A stretch of DNA of 35,469 nucleotides, taken from NCBI GenBank assembly GCA_002784145.1, contig PFKE01000132.1:1-35469 (forward strand), given 5' to 3'. The notes beneath the pieces were generated by a model. That model had not been told where the DNA came from and made no database searches. It was given only the letters and a program-made list of their open reading frames with translations. The DNA comes from Flavobacteriaceae bacterium CG_4_10_14_3_um_filter_33_47. Lineage in GTDB: Bacteria > Bacteroidota > Bacteroidia > Flavobacteriales > Flavobacteriaceae. Positions 8,006-16,612 of the stretch are shown in pieces. Both the position numbers and the translations under genes were made by a program. The first letter of the stretch is position 1, and each line of letters starts with the position of its first letter.

Positions 8006-10495
8006 ATGGCTAAGAATTTAGTAATTGTAGAATCACCGGCTAAGGCTAAAACTATTGAAAAATTTTTAGGTAAAGATTTTATAGTAGAATCAAGTTTTGG
8101 CCATATTTCTGATCTTCCTTCTAAGGAATTAGGGGTTGATGTTGAAGGAGATTTTAAACCAAAGTATGAAGTTTCAAGAGATAAAAAAGCCGTTGTGAAA
8201 AAACTTAAAGATCTAGCCAAAAACTCCGATATGGTTTGGTTAGCAAGTGATGAGGATCGTGAGGGAGAAGCCATTGCGTGGCATTTAGCAGAGGCCTTAA
8301 ATTTAGATAAAGCTAAAACAAAACGTATTGTTTTTCATGAAATCACAAAAACGGCCATTTTAAAAGCTATTGAAAACCCTCGAGGCATTGATTATAATTT
8401 GGTAGATGCACAACAAGCACGTAGAGTTTTAGATAGAATTGTAGGTTATGAGTTGTCCCCTGTGCTTTGGAGAAAGGTAAAAGGAGGACTATCGGCAGGA
8501 AGAGTGCAATCTGTTTCAGTAAGGTTAATTGTAGAGCGTGAGCGCGAAATCCAAGAATTTAAGTCGGTGGCGTCTTTTAGAATTGATGCTGAGTTCTCCA
8601 ATGAAGCAGGACAGTCCTTCAAGGCAAAATTACCAAAGACCTTTTCAACGCAGGCCGAGGCTTATAAATTTCTGGAATCTAATATTAATGCAACTTTTAA
8701 AGTTTCAGAATTAGAAAAAAAGCCAGCTAAAAAATCACCAGCGGCACCATTTACAACATCAACACTTCAACAGGAAGCATCCAGAAAGCTGTATTTTTCA
8801 GTAAGTAAAACCATGACCATGGCTCAGCGTTTGTATGAATCCGGGCTAATTACATACATGAGAACGGATAGTGTTAATTTATCCAATGAAGCTAGAAAGG
8901 GTGCTCAAAATGAAATAGAATCTGCTTTTGGTTCAAAATATTCCAAACCCAGAAATTTTACTGGAAAATCAAAAGGAGCACAGGAAGCTCATGAGGCCAT
9001 AAGACCTACAGATTTCTCATTGCATTCTGTAGATATTGACTGGGATCAATCACGTTTATACGATTTAATTTGGAAACGAGCCATTGCATCACAAATGAGT
9101 GAAGCAGAATTAGAGCGTACCAATGTGAAGATAAATTCATCAACTCACAAAGAACAATTTAATGCAAATGGAGAAGTCATCACTTTTGATGGATTTTTAA
9201 AAGTATATTTAGAAGGCAATGATGATGAAGATTTAGAGCAAGAAGGTATGTTGCCCGCCATGAAAACCAATGAAACACTTATAAATAACTACATAACCGC
9301 TACTGAACGATATACGCGTCCGCCATATCGTTATACGGAGGCTTCTTTGGTTAAGCAATTGGAAGAATTAGGTATTGGCAGACCGTCAACGTATGCGCCA
9401 ACCATTTCAACCATTCAAAATAGAAATTATGTTGAAAAAGGCAGTGTGGAAGGTGTAGAGCGAAATTATACCCAACTAACACTTAAAAAAGGCGTTGTAA
9501 AAGATAAAATGCTAACTGAAAAGTATGGCTCAGATAAAGGAAAATTAGTTCCTACCGATATTGGAATGATCGTAACAGATTTCTTAGTAAATCATTTTGA
9601 ACATATTTTAGATTACAATTTTACCGCTAAAGTTGAAGAAGATTTTGATGATATTGCCGAAGGTAAAGAAGATTGGACTAAAGTGATGAAAAGTTTTTAC
9701 AAAGATTTTCATCCGCAAGTGGAGCATGTTCAAGAAAATGCCGACAGAGAATCTGGTGAACGTGTTCTGGGAACAGACCCAAAAACAGGTAAACAAGTGA
9801 GTGTTCGTTTAGGAAAATTTGGCCCTATGGTTCAAATAGGAACGGTTGATGATGATGAAAAACCGCAATTTGCCAGCCTTTCTCCAGACCAGCAATTAAA
9901 TACCATTACCTATAATGAGGCCATGGATTTATTTCAATTACCTAAAAGTTTAGGCGCTTATAAAGGGGAAGAATTGGAAGTCAATAACGGTAGGTTTGGT
10001 CCTTATATTAAATATGGTGAAAAATTTGTATCACTTCCAAAAGGACAAGACCCATTAAGCATAGAACTTCAAGATGCTATTGAATTAATAAAAGAAAAAG
10101 AGGAAGCAGATGCCCCTATTTACACCTATAAAAACCTGCCTGTTCAAAAAGGGAAAGGACGATTTGGGCCTTTTATAAAATGGAACAATACGTTTATTAA
10201 TGTTAACAATAAATATGACTGGGACAATTTATCAGATCATGATATTATAGAACTCATTGAAACAAAAATTCAAAAAGACATTGATAAAGTGGTGCATCAT
10301 TGGGAAGAAGAAGGTATTCGTGTTGAAAAAGCACGTTGGGGAAGACATACTATTTTCAAGGGAAAAACCAAGATTGAATTAGATAAATCTATTGATGCTA
10401 CTAAATTAACTTTAGATAAGGTCAAAAATATTATTGAAGAAAAAGCTCCAAAGAAAAAAGTTGCAAAGAAAAAATCACCAATAAAAAAGAAGTAG
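8006..10495 (+). CDS. topA: DNA topoisomerase I
   Basis: TopA is a type IA topoisomerase that relaxes negative supercoils through a transient 5'-phosphotyrosine break. The 829-residue protein starts with the TOPRIM domain (LVIVESPAKAKTIEKFLG, then ASDEDREGEAIAWHLAEAL with the acidic metal-binding DxD-type motif). The catalytic tyrosine is in GLITYMRTDSVNLS at Y284. After the core (to about 590) come several topoisomerase C-terminal repeats with the signature KxGRFGPxIK, around residues 600, 660 and 720, and a fourth variant, EKARWGRHTIFKG, near 780. The repeats replace the Cys4 zinc ribbons of E. coli TopA; no CxxC is present. A Lys-rich tail (KKKVAKKKSPIKKK) ends the protein. The next gene starts 3 bp after its stop. 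Confidence 0.97.
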   Translation: MAKNLVIVESPAKAKTIEKFLGKDFIVESSFGHISDLPSKELGVDVEGDFKPKYEVSRDKKAVVKKLKDLAKNSDMVWLASDEDREGEAIAWHLAEALNLDKAKTKRIVFHEITKTAILKAIENPRGIDYNLVDAQQARRVLDRIVGYELSPVLWRKVKGGLSAGRVQSVSVRLIVEREREIQEFKSVASFRIDAEFSNEAGQSFKAKLPKTFSTQAEAYKFLESNINATFKVSELEKKPAKKSPAAPFTTSTLQQEASRKLYFSVSKTMTMAQRLYESGLITYMRTDSVNLSNEARKGAQNEIESAFGSKYSKPRNFTGKSKGAQEAHEAIRPTDFSLHSVDIDWDQSRLYDLIWKRAIASQMSEAELERTNVKINSSTHKEQFNANGEVITFDGFLKVYLEGNDDEDLEQEGMLPAMKTNETLINNYITATERYTRPPYRYTEASLVKQLEELGIGRPSTYAPTISTIQNRNYVEKGSVEGVERNYTQLTLKKGVVKDKMLTEKYGSDKGKLVPTDIGMIVTDFLVNHFEHILDYNFTAKVEEDFDDIAEGKEDWTKVMKSFYKDFHPQVEHVQENADRESGERVLGTDPKTGKQVSVRLGKFGPMVQIGTVDDDEKPQFASLSPDQQLNTITYNEAMDLFQLPKSLGAYKGEELEVNNGRFGPYIKYGEKFVSLPKGQDPLSIELQDAIELIKEKEEADAPIYTYKNLPVQKGKGRFGPFIKWNNTFINVNNKYDWDNLSDHDIIELIETKIQKDIDKVVHHWEEEGIRVEKARWGRHTIFKGKTKIELDKSIDATKLTLDKVKNIIEEKAPKKKVAKKKSPIKKK

Positions 10496-10498
10496 TTC

Positions 10499-11665
10499 AT
10501 GAACTTTAATTTTCTATCGCCTGTTTCAGATTTTGTGTTGGCTCATAATGAGTTACTGTCTCAGCAATCACTTGGCAGAAAATTACGTGTTCATTCTAAA
10601 AAACATGGTATTCCAGATTTAGAAGGTGTTAATGTTGCTATTTTGGGAGTTCTGGAAAACAGAAACGACCATAATTACATTGGAGAAACATTTCATTTAA
10701 ATGACATAAGAAAAGCGTTTTATGCGCTATTCCCTGGAAGTTGGAATACTACTATCGCAGATTTAGGCGATATTAATAAAGGAGAAAGCGTTGAGGATAC
10801 TTATTTTGCGCTAAAAACTATCTTGGCAATTTTAATTGATAAGAAAATCATACCTATTATAATAGGAGGCACACAAGATTTAACCTACGCAAACTACAGG
10901 GCTTATGATTCCTTAATACCCATGGTTAATATGGTGAATATTGATAATAAGTTTGATTTAGGAGATTCTACCAAACCTATAAAAAATAATAGTTTTGTTG
11001 GTAAGATAATTTTAGACAAGCCTTACAACCTATTTAATTATGCAACCATTGGGTATCAAACCTATTTTAATTCGCAAGAAGAAATAGATTTAATGGATAA
11101 GCTTTATTTCGAATCGTATCGATTAGGGCAAATTTCAAAAGATGTAACGTTGGTAGAACCCGTACTTCGAGACGCAAATATTGTTAGTCTCGATTTAAAT
11201 TCTGTAAAAAGTTCTGAGGTTAGTTTAAATCAAAAATATTCACCCAACGGTTTTGATGGTAAAGAAATTTGTGCCATATCACGTTATGCAGGAATTAGTA
11301 ATAAAGTTTCATCCTTTGGAATTTATGAATACAAACCTTCAAAAGACGATGAAATTACCAGTATGCTAGTGGCGCAAATTATTTGGTATTTCATAGAAGG
11401 TGTTAATTACAGAATCAAGGATGATAATTTTACCGATGAAAATAATCATCAAAAATACATTACCTTAGTTGACGACCAAGAGCTCATCTTCTATAAGAGT
11501 AATAAAACAGGAAGATGGTGGATTGAAATTCCTTTTTTATTGGAGATAAATACTAAATTAAAGAGACATACGTTATTACCTTGCATGCATCAAGATTATT
11601 TAGACGCCTGTAATAATAAGGTTCCAGACCGTTGGTACAAAGCGTTTCAAAAAAATAGTATATAG
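10499..11665 (+). CDS. Arginase/formimidoylglutamase-fold protein with degenerate metal site
   Basis: Length (388 residues) and order of motifs follow the ureohydrolase (arginase, agmatinase, formimidoylglutamase) superfamily. The Mn-binding motifs are recognisable but altered. GGDHS has become GGTQD (123-127, His to Gln126). DAHxD has become DNKFD (149-153, His to Lys151). SxDxD has become SLDLN (230-234, second Asp to Asn234). Asp149, Asp153 and Asp232 remain. Three of six canonical ligands are thus missing, so classical two-Mn hydrolysis is unlikely. Database names such as formimidoylglutamase should be read as fold only. There is no signal peptide. It starts 3 bp after topA and precedes gldK by 155 bp. 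I infer a non-catalytic or altered role, perhaps linked to gliding or T9SS by context only. Confidence 0.85.
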   Translation: MNFNFLSPVSDFVLAHNELLSQQSLGRKLRVHSKKHGIPDLEGVNVAILGVLENRNDHNYIGETFHLNDIRKAFYALFPGSWNTTIADLGDINKGESVEDTYFALKTILAILIDKKIIPIIIGGTQDLTYANYRAYDSLIPMVNMVNIDNKFDLGDSTKPIKNNSFVGKIILDKPYNLFNYATIGYQTYFNSQEEIDLMDKLYFESYRLGQISKDVTLVEPVLRDANIVSLDLNSVKSSEVSLNQKYSPNGFDGKEICAISRYAGISNKVSSFGIYEYKPSKDDEITSMLVAQIIWYFIEGVNYRIKDDNFTDENNHQKYITLVDDQELIFYKSNKTGRWWIEIPFLLEINTKLKRHTLLPCMHQDYLDACNNKVPDRWYKAFQKNSI

Positions 11666-11690
11666 ATGTAAATACTGACTAAAAGATGAG

Positions 11691-11738
11691 TTTCATCGGT
11701 AAAATGTATTTTTTTTACGATGAAATGTATTTTTTTTT
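11691..11738. promoter_or_regulatory. Phased direct/inverted repeat upstream of the gldK promoter (possible regulator site)
   Basis: TTTCATCG (11691-11698) and its exact complement CGATGAAA (11718-11725) form an inverted repeat. Overlapping it, the segment around AAATGTATTTTTTTT occurs twice, 21 bp apart (11702 and 11723). On the minus strand the pair reads ATACATTTCATCG and ATACATTTTACCG, two helical turns apart. The block ends 9 bp before the putative -33 element of gldK, a position suited to an activator. Function is inferred. Confidence 0.5.
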
Positions 11739-11747
11739 CAAAAATAG

Positions 11748-11778
11748 TTGTTTTTTTAAAAATATATAAATATGTTTA
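11748..11778 (+). promoter_or_regulatory. Promoter of the gldKLMN operon
   Basis: TTG at 11748-11750 is followed after 20 bp by TATGTTTA at 11771-11778, one base off TANNTTTG. Transcription would begin about 35 nt before the gldK ATG. It lies in the 155-bp gap after the arginase-like gene, so gldKLMN can be transcribed on its own. Confidence 0.55.
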
Positions 11779-11820
11779 CGCTCTCAAAATGAAGCTTAAA
11801 TAATTAACCTCGAGTTTTCT

Positions 11821-13194
11821 ATGGATATGAAGAAGTTTATTTTATTAACTGTATTACTAGTACTACTAGCAAGTTGTGGCTCTAACGATAGAGGCGAATT
11901 AGTAGGCGTTCAAGGTAAGAAATGGCATCCAGAAAAGCCTTTCGGAATGGAACTTGTTCCTGGAGGCGCTTTTATAATGGGTAAAGCAGATGACGATTTA
12001 GCTGGTGTGCACGATGCATCTGCTAAAACAGTAACTGTTAGATCTTTTTATATGGATGAAACCGAAATAACTAACAGTGAATACCGTCAATTTGTAAATT
12101 GGGTAAGAGATTCAATTGTTAGAACCAAGTTAGCTATTTTAGCTGATGAAATTGGTAAAGTTCCAGATGATGGTGGTATTGGTGAGTATGCTTTTAAAGA
12201 TGCCGATACAGCCAATATGTCTGTGTATGAAAAGTATATGTTTGAAAACTATACAGGTTTAGGACCAACAGGATACGAAGGAAGAAAATTAAACAAAGAT
12301 GTTGATTTAATTTATGATACCGAAGATTATCCAGATGAGTGGTACACAGAAGTGATGGATACCATGTATCTTCCTATTGAAGAATCATATAACGGTCAAC
12401 GTACTTGGGATGTGAAGAAATTTCAATTCCAATACACTTATATGGATATTCAAAAAGCAGCAAAAAACAGAAATTTAAAGCGTAAAGACGTTTTGATTAA
12501 AGAACAGATTGAAGTTTATCCAGACACTACAACTTGGATTAGAGATTTCGCTTATTCTTATAACGAGCCCATGCATAACGATTATTTTTGGCACGATGCT
12601 TACAGCGATTATCCTGTGGTTGGCGTTACTTGGCAACAGGCCAAAGCATTTTGCCAATGGAGAACACTTTATAAAAATTCTTATCAAAAATCAAGAAAAG
12701 GAGCAGCTTTTGTAAATTCTTTCAGATTACCTTCTGAAGCTGAATGGGAGTACGCAGCAAGAGGTGGTTTGCAAGCAGCAACCTATCCTTGGGGCGATTA
12801 TTATACCAAGAGCGATAGAGGTTGTTTTATGGCAAACTTTAAACCGGTAAGAGGTGATTATGCAGCAGATCAAGCATTATACACTGTTGAAGCTAAATCT
12901 TATGAGCCTAACGATTATAACTTATATAATATGGCTGGTAACGTATCAGAATGGGTAAACGCTTCATACGATCCATCATCTTACGATTATGTTTCAACCA
13001 TAAATCCAAGTGTTAACGATAATAACAATCAGCGTAAAGTAGTTCGTGGCGGATCTTGGAAAGATGTTGCATATTTTTTACAAGTTAGTTCAAGAGATTA
13101 TGAATATGCAGATTCAGCAAGATCTTACATAGGATTCAGAACCGTTCAAGATTACATGGGGACTCAAGTAACCAAAAACGGAAAAAAGAATTAA
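11821..13194 (+). CDS. gldK: T9SS/gliding motility lipoprotein GldK
   Basis: GldK (PorK) is an outer-membrane lipoprotein that forms a large periplasmic ring with GldN/PorN in the type IX secretion system. The 457-residue protein has a lipoprotein signal ending LLASC (Cys19). It then has the formylglycine-generating-enzyme (FGE-sulfatase) fold: GMELVPGGAFIMG near 40-52, MDETEITNSEYRQF near 78-91, FRLPSEAEWEYAARGG near 301-316, YNMAGNVSEWV near 376-386, and VVRGGSW followed by GFR at the end. A long insertion at about 100-230 separates the first two blocks, as in other GldK proteins. The fold is used here structurally, not as an enzyme. First gene of gldKLMN. Confidence 0.97.
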   Translation: MDMKKFILLTVLLVLLASCGSNDRGELVGVQGKKWHPEKPFGMELVPGGAFIMGKADDDLAGVHDASAKTVTVRSFYMDETEITNSEYRQFVNWVRDSIVRTKLAILADEIGKVPDDGGIGEYAFKDADTANMSVYEKYMFENYTGLGPTGYEGRKLNKDVDLIYDTEDYPDEWYTEVMDTMYLPIEESYNGQRTWDVKKFQFQYTYMDIQKAAKNRNLKRKDVLIKEQIEVYPDTTTWIRDFAYSYNEPMHNDYFWHDAYSDYPVVGVTWQQAKAFCQWRTLYKNSYQKSRKGAAFVNSFRLPSEAEWEYAARGGLQAATYPWGDYYTKSDRGCFMANFKPVRGDYAADQALYTVEAKSYEPNDYNLYNMAGNVSEWVNASYDPSSYDYVSTINPSVNDNNNQRKVVRGGSWKDVAYFLQVSSRDYEYADSARSYIGFRTVQDYMGTQVTKNGKKN

Positions 13195-13271
13195 TCAAAA
13201 ATTTTAAACAACAATTTAATACTATTAATTAACCTACTTAAGTATTTAACTTAAATTAAAAACCGAAAATT

Positions 13272-13913
13272 ATGGCACAGTCAAGAGCAAGTAAGAAATT
13301 TATGAATTTAGCTTACGGATTAGGAGCATCAATTGTAATCGTTGGAGCACTATTTAAAATCATTCACTTTGAAATTGGACCTTTAACAGGTAACGTTATG
13401 TTAACTATTGGTTTAGTTACAGAAGCAATTATCTTTGCAATATCAGCATTTGAACCAGTTGATAGCGAATTAGATTGGTCTCTAGTATATCCAGAGTTAG
13501 CTGGAGGAGAATCTACACACAGCAAAAAAGAATCAAAAGACGCCCAAGGTCTACTTTCAAAAAAATTAGATGAGTTATTAAAAGACGCTAAAATTGATGG
13601 CGAATTAATGGCAAGTTTAGGAGACAGCATTAAAAACTTTGAAGGCGCAGCAAAAAATATGGCACCAGCTGTAAATTCTATTGAAGCAACCAGAAAATAT
13701 GGTGAAGAATTATCATTAGCTGCTGCTCAAATGGAGTCTTTAAATAGCTTATATAAAGTTCAATTAGAAAGCATTAATCGTCAAGCATCAATTAATGAAG
13801 AATCAATTGAAAATGCCGCTAAATTAAAAGAACAAATGCAATCATTAGCATCTAACTTATCATCATTAAACGGTGTTTATGGTGGTATGTTATCTGCAAT
13901 GACTAAAAACTAA
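13272..13913 (+). CDS. gldL: T9SS/gliding motor protein GldL
   Basis: GldL is the inner-membrane component that, with GldM, forms the proton-driven motor powering T9SS and gliding. The 213-residue protein has two N-terminal membrane helices (about 12-32 and 40-60) followed by a cytoplasmic, partly coiled-coil domain. An acidic residue inside the second helix (E51, in GLVTEAIIFAISAF) corresponds to the membrane glutamate described as essential for the proton-driven F. johnsoniae GldL motor. The loop ALFKIIHFEIGPLTGN between the helices is also typical. It lies 77 bp after gldK and 53 bp before gldM. Confidence 0.97.
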   Translation: MAQSRASKKFMNLAYGLGASIVIVGALFKIIHFEIGPLTGNVMLTIGLVTEAIIFAISAFEPVDSELDWSLVYPELAGGESTHSKKESKDAQGLLSKKLDELLKDAKIDGELMASLGDSIKNFEGAAKNMAPAVNSIEATRKYGEELSLAAAQMESLNSLYKVQLESINRQASINEESIENAAKLKEQMQSLASNLSSLNGVYGGMLSAMTKN

Positions 13914-13966
13914 TCATGGTTTTTTATACCCAAATTTTAATATTTAACCAAAAAACCTAATTAGAA

Positions 13967-15526
13967 ATGGCAGGAGGAAATTTATCACCCAGACAGAAAA
14001 TGATCAACTTGATGTATTTAATATTTATAGCCATGCTAGCGTTAAATATGTCAAAAGAAGTGCTTTCAGCATTTGGATTAATGAACGAAAAACTAACCGA
14101 GTCCAATGAAGCAGCTGCAGAACGCAATGCCGCTTTTATGGCCGGATTAGAGCAAAAAGCTAGTGAACAACCAGCTAAATACGAACCCTTAAAAGCACAA
14201 GCAAGTCAAATCAAATCATTGGCTAATAATTTTGATGCTTATTTAGAGAGTTTAAAAACTAAAATGATTGCCAAGATTGATAATCCTACAGACTATGAAA
14301 TCATGGATAAAGGAGATTATCTTGATGAAAATTTCTTTAAAGGAGACATCATCAAACCAGACGGAAAAGAATTTTTAAGTCAAATAGCAACCTTTAGAGA
14401 TGGCGTGGTTAAAGTGTTATCAAATCAGGAAGGCATGGAAGCTGTTATAGACGATGTTAAAAAGAAATTCAATACCGATGCTGTAAAGCGTGGCGCTGGA
14501 AAAGTTGAATGGTTAGACCACAATTTTAAAGGATTTCCTTTAGTGGCTTCGTTAACAAAAATGACCCAACTTCAATCTGATATTAAAACAACAGAATCTG
14601 AAGTGATGTCAACCATGTTAAAAGGTACACTAACCAGCGAAGTGTCTATGACCAACTATACAACCTTACTAGAAACCACAAAATCAGCTTACTTTAATGG
14701 CGAGCAGTTTGATGGTCAAATCGTGTTAGGAAGAAAAGATAATTCAACTAAACCTAACCGAGTAGAATTGACTTTAGACGGAAGAAAGCTTTCTGATAAA
14801 GAATATGCTATTGAAGAAGGAAAAGTAAAATTAAAAGTTGGAACCGGTAGTGTGGGAGAACATAAAATAGGAGGGAAATTGATTTTCGTCCAAGATGGTG
14901 AAGAAGTTGAAGTGCCTGTAGAACAATCATTTGCTACGGTTGCAAAACCAAATGCAGCTACCATTTCTGCTGATAAAATGAATGTGGTATATCGTGGTGT
15001 TAAAAACCCAATGACGATTTCATTTGCTGGAATAGCAGATAATAATGTAAAAGCTAATGCTCCTGGATTGACAAAAGTAAATGGAATTGGTAAATATGTT
15101 ATGGATGCTACACAAATTAAAGGCAGAGAAGTTACCATTAATGTTACTGGAGTTTTAGATGGTAAATCAATACCAGATAATGCAACATTCAGAATTAAAG
15201 ATTTACCAAAACCAACAGGTACTGTTCGAGGTGAAGATGGGTCTTTAAACATGCAACGTAATAGTCTTGAAATTTCAACCATTGGAGCAAAATTTGATGA
15301 TTTTGATTTTGAATTACCATTAAGTGTAACAGGATTTAAATTTAAAGTTCCAGGACAACCTACTATTGAGGTTAATGGTAATAAATTAGATACAAGAGCT
15401 AAACAAGCGTTAAGCAAAGCAAAACGTGGTAGTGGCATTCAGATTTTTGATATTGAAGCCAAAGCACAAGGAGTAAGTGTTATACTTAAAAAAGTATCGC
15501 CAGTATTTATTGAGCTTACAAATTAG
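13967..15526 (+). CDS. gldM: T9SS/gliding motor protein GldM
   Basis: GldM spans the periplasm as a dimer and transmits motion of the GldL motor to the outer-membrane GldK/GldN ring. The 519-residue protein has the expected short cytoplasmic start (MAGGNLSPRQKMINLMYL) and one membrane helix at about 13-33. A long periplasmic part follows with a helical D1 region (about 40-220) and Ig-like domains, the last ending VILKKVSPVFIELTN. The length fits the family. It is followed by a 77-bp gap before gldN that contains a large stem-loop. Confidence 0.97.
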   Translation: MAGGNLSPRQKMINLMYLIFIAMLALNMSKEVLSAFGLMNEKLTESNEAAAERNAAFMAGLEQKASEQPAKYEPLKAQASQIKSLANNFDAYLESLKTKMIAKIDNPTDYEIMDKGDYLDENFFKGDIIKPDGKEFLSQIATFRDGVVKVLSNQEGMEAVIDDVKKKFNTDAVKRGAGKVEWLDHNFKGFPLVASLTKMTQLQSDIKTTESEVMSTMLKGTLTSEVSMTNYTTLLETTKSAYFNGEQFDGQIVLGRKDNSTKPNRVELTLDGRKLSDKEYAIEEGKVKLKVGTGSVGEHKIGGKLIFVQDGEEVEVPVEQSFATVAKPNAATISADKMNVVYRGVKNPMTISFAGIADNNVKANAPGLTKVNGIGKYVMDATQIKGREVTINVTGVLDGKSIPDNATFRIKDLPKPTGTVRGEDGSLNMQRNSLEISTIGAKFDDFDFELPLSVTGFKFKVPGQPTIEVNGNKLDTRAKQALSKAKRGSGIQIFDIEAKAQGVSVILKKVSPVFIELTN

Positions 15527-15541
15527 AATAAAACAGATGAA

Positions 15542-15591
15542 ACATCCATAATTTAAATTTAGTATATATTAGCTAAATCCATTATGGATGT
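15542..15591 (+). other. Long stem-loop between gldM and gldN
   Basis: ACATCCATAAT (15542-15552) pairs perfectly with 15581-15591. Inside it ATTTAG (15557-15562) pairs with CTAAAT (15573-15578) around a 10-nt loop, separated from the outer stem by a small 4/2-nt internal loop. No T-run follows, so it is not a standard terminator. It lies wholly in the intercistronic gap, 36 bp before the gldN ATG. It could stabilise, process or attenuate the operon mRNA. Confidence 0.65.
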
Positions 15592-15627
15592 ATCCTCTAA
15601 TCATTGAATAACAATAAAAACATACAC

Positions 15628-16518
15628 ATGAAATTGAAAAGTTTTTTATTAACCGTTACAACCCTTTTTGCTATATCAGGGGTATTTGCCCAAGCAAATA
15701 TTCTTAATGCAAAAAGTCCTGAGGAAATTGGAGTTAGAACAGAGGCACAAAAAGCTATTGACAATGATAAACCATTGGAGTATGGTTATGTTGATGATAG
15801 AGATATCCTTTTTGCAAAAATGACTTGGGAAAAAGTGGTTCTTGATGAACGAGCTAACTTTCCATTATACTACCCCATTGACACCAATAATATAGGTAGT
15901 AACAGACGCTCATTATACGATGTTCTTATCAAGAACATTAAAAATGGGAATATAAAAAACATTTATGATGATTCTTATTTTACTGGAAAACGTACTTTAA
16001 AAGATATTCAATCTGCATTAGTTAAAATTGATACCACCGAATTAGGTATTGAGCAAATCAATGCTGGTGAAGAATTATCACCAGAATATATCAACAGGAG
16101 AGATATTACAGCTGCCGATATAAAAGAATATCGAATAAAAGGCTTGTGGTATTTTGATAAGCGTCAAGCTGAAATGAAATATAGACTTTTAGGAATTGCT
16201 CCAGTAGCGCCAGATGTTCAAACCATTGATCAAGAAACTCCAGATTTAGTGCCTTTATTTTGGGTGTTTTTCCCAGATGCCAGAAACGTATTGCACGAAG
16301 CCAAAGCTTTTAATAATGAAAACAGCACCATGCCTTTTTCATTTGATCATATTTTAAACGCAAGACGTTTTCATGGGTATATTTATAAAGAAGAAAATGT
16401 ACAAGGCGATAGAGCTATTACCGAGTACGTCTCACAAAATGCTTTAATGCAATTGTTAGAATCTGATAGGATTAAAGATAAGATTAGAGATTTTGAACTT
16501 GATATGTGGACTTATTAA
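15628..16518 (+). CDS. gldN: T9SS/gliding motility protein GldN
   Basis: GldN (PorN) is the periplasmic partner of GldK in the T9SS ring. The ATG at 15628 gives a 296-residue protein with a clean signal peptide (MKLKSFLLTVTTLFAISGVFAQ). An in-frame TTG 24 bp upstream adds only a polar, unlikely extension. The mature protein shows family features such as DDRDILFAKMTWEKVVLDERANFPLYYP, split across about 45-75, and the C-terminal ITEYVSQNALMQLLESDRI. Last gene of gldKLMN, followed by a terminator 25 bp later. Confidence 0.96.
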   Translation: MKLKSFLLTVTTLFAISGVFAQANILNAKSPEEIGVRTEAQKAIDNDKPLEYGYVDDRDILFAKMTWEKVVLDERANFPLYYPIDTNNIGSNRRSLYDVLIKNIKNGNIKNIYDDSYFTGKRTLKDIQSALVKIDTTELGIEQINAGEELSPEYINRRDITAADIKEYRIKGLWYFDKRQAEMKYRLLGIAPVAPDVQTIDQETPDLVPLFWVFFPDARNVLHEAKAFNNENSTMPFSFDHILNARRFHGYIYKEENVQGDRAITEYVSQNALMQLLESDRIKDKIRDFELDMWTY

Positions 16519-16543
16519 TTAAATATCAGTCTTAAATAATTTT

Positions 16544-16570
16544 AAACCGCTCAAATTTTGAACGGTTTTT
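16544..16570 (+). terminator. Rho-independent terminator after gldN
   Basis: AAACCG (16544-16549) pairs with CGGTTT (16563-16568), with an inner CAAA/TTTG pairing, and runs into a tract of seven Ts starting at 16566. It ends the gldKLMN transcript. Confidence 0.8.
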
Positions 16571-16596
16571 TTATGACCAAAAAATAATAATCTGTG

Positions 16597-16604
16597 TATC
16601 TTCG
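16597..16604 (+). promoter_or_regulatory. -7 element of the flavoprotein gene
   Basis: TATCTTCG is one base off TANNTTTG and is a frequent flavobacterial variant. It ends only 8 bp before the ATG at 16613, which implies a nearly leaderless mRNA. The -33 region (around TTATG at 16571) is poor and overlaps the gldN terminator tail. Confidence 0.45.
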
Positions 16605-16612
16605 TGCTTAAG

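Noticed and set aside
14716-15438. 240-codon open frame on the minus strand
   Set aside because: It lies entirely inside gldM, has no exported or domain-like sequence of its own, and its composition (Leu/Pro/Ser-rich) is that of an antisense shadow.
15604-15627. TTG start giving gldN eight extra residues
   Set aside because: It puts a polar segment before a good signal peptide; the ATG at 15628 is the natural start.
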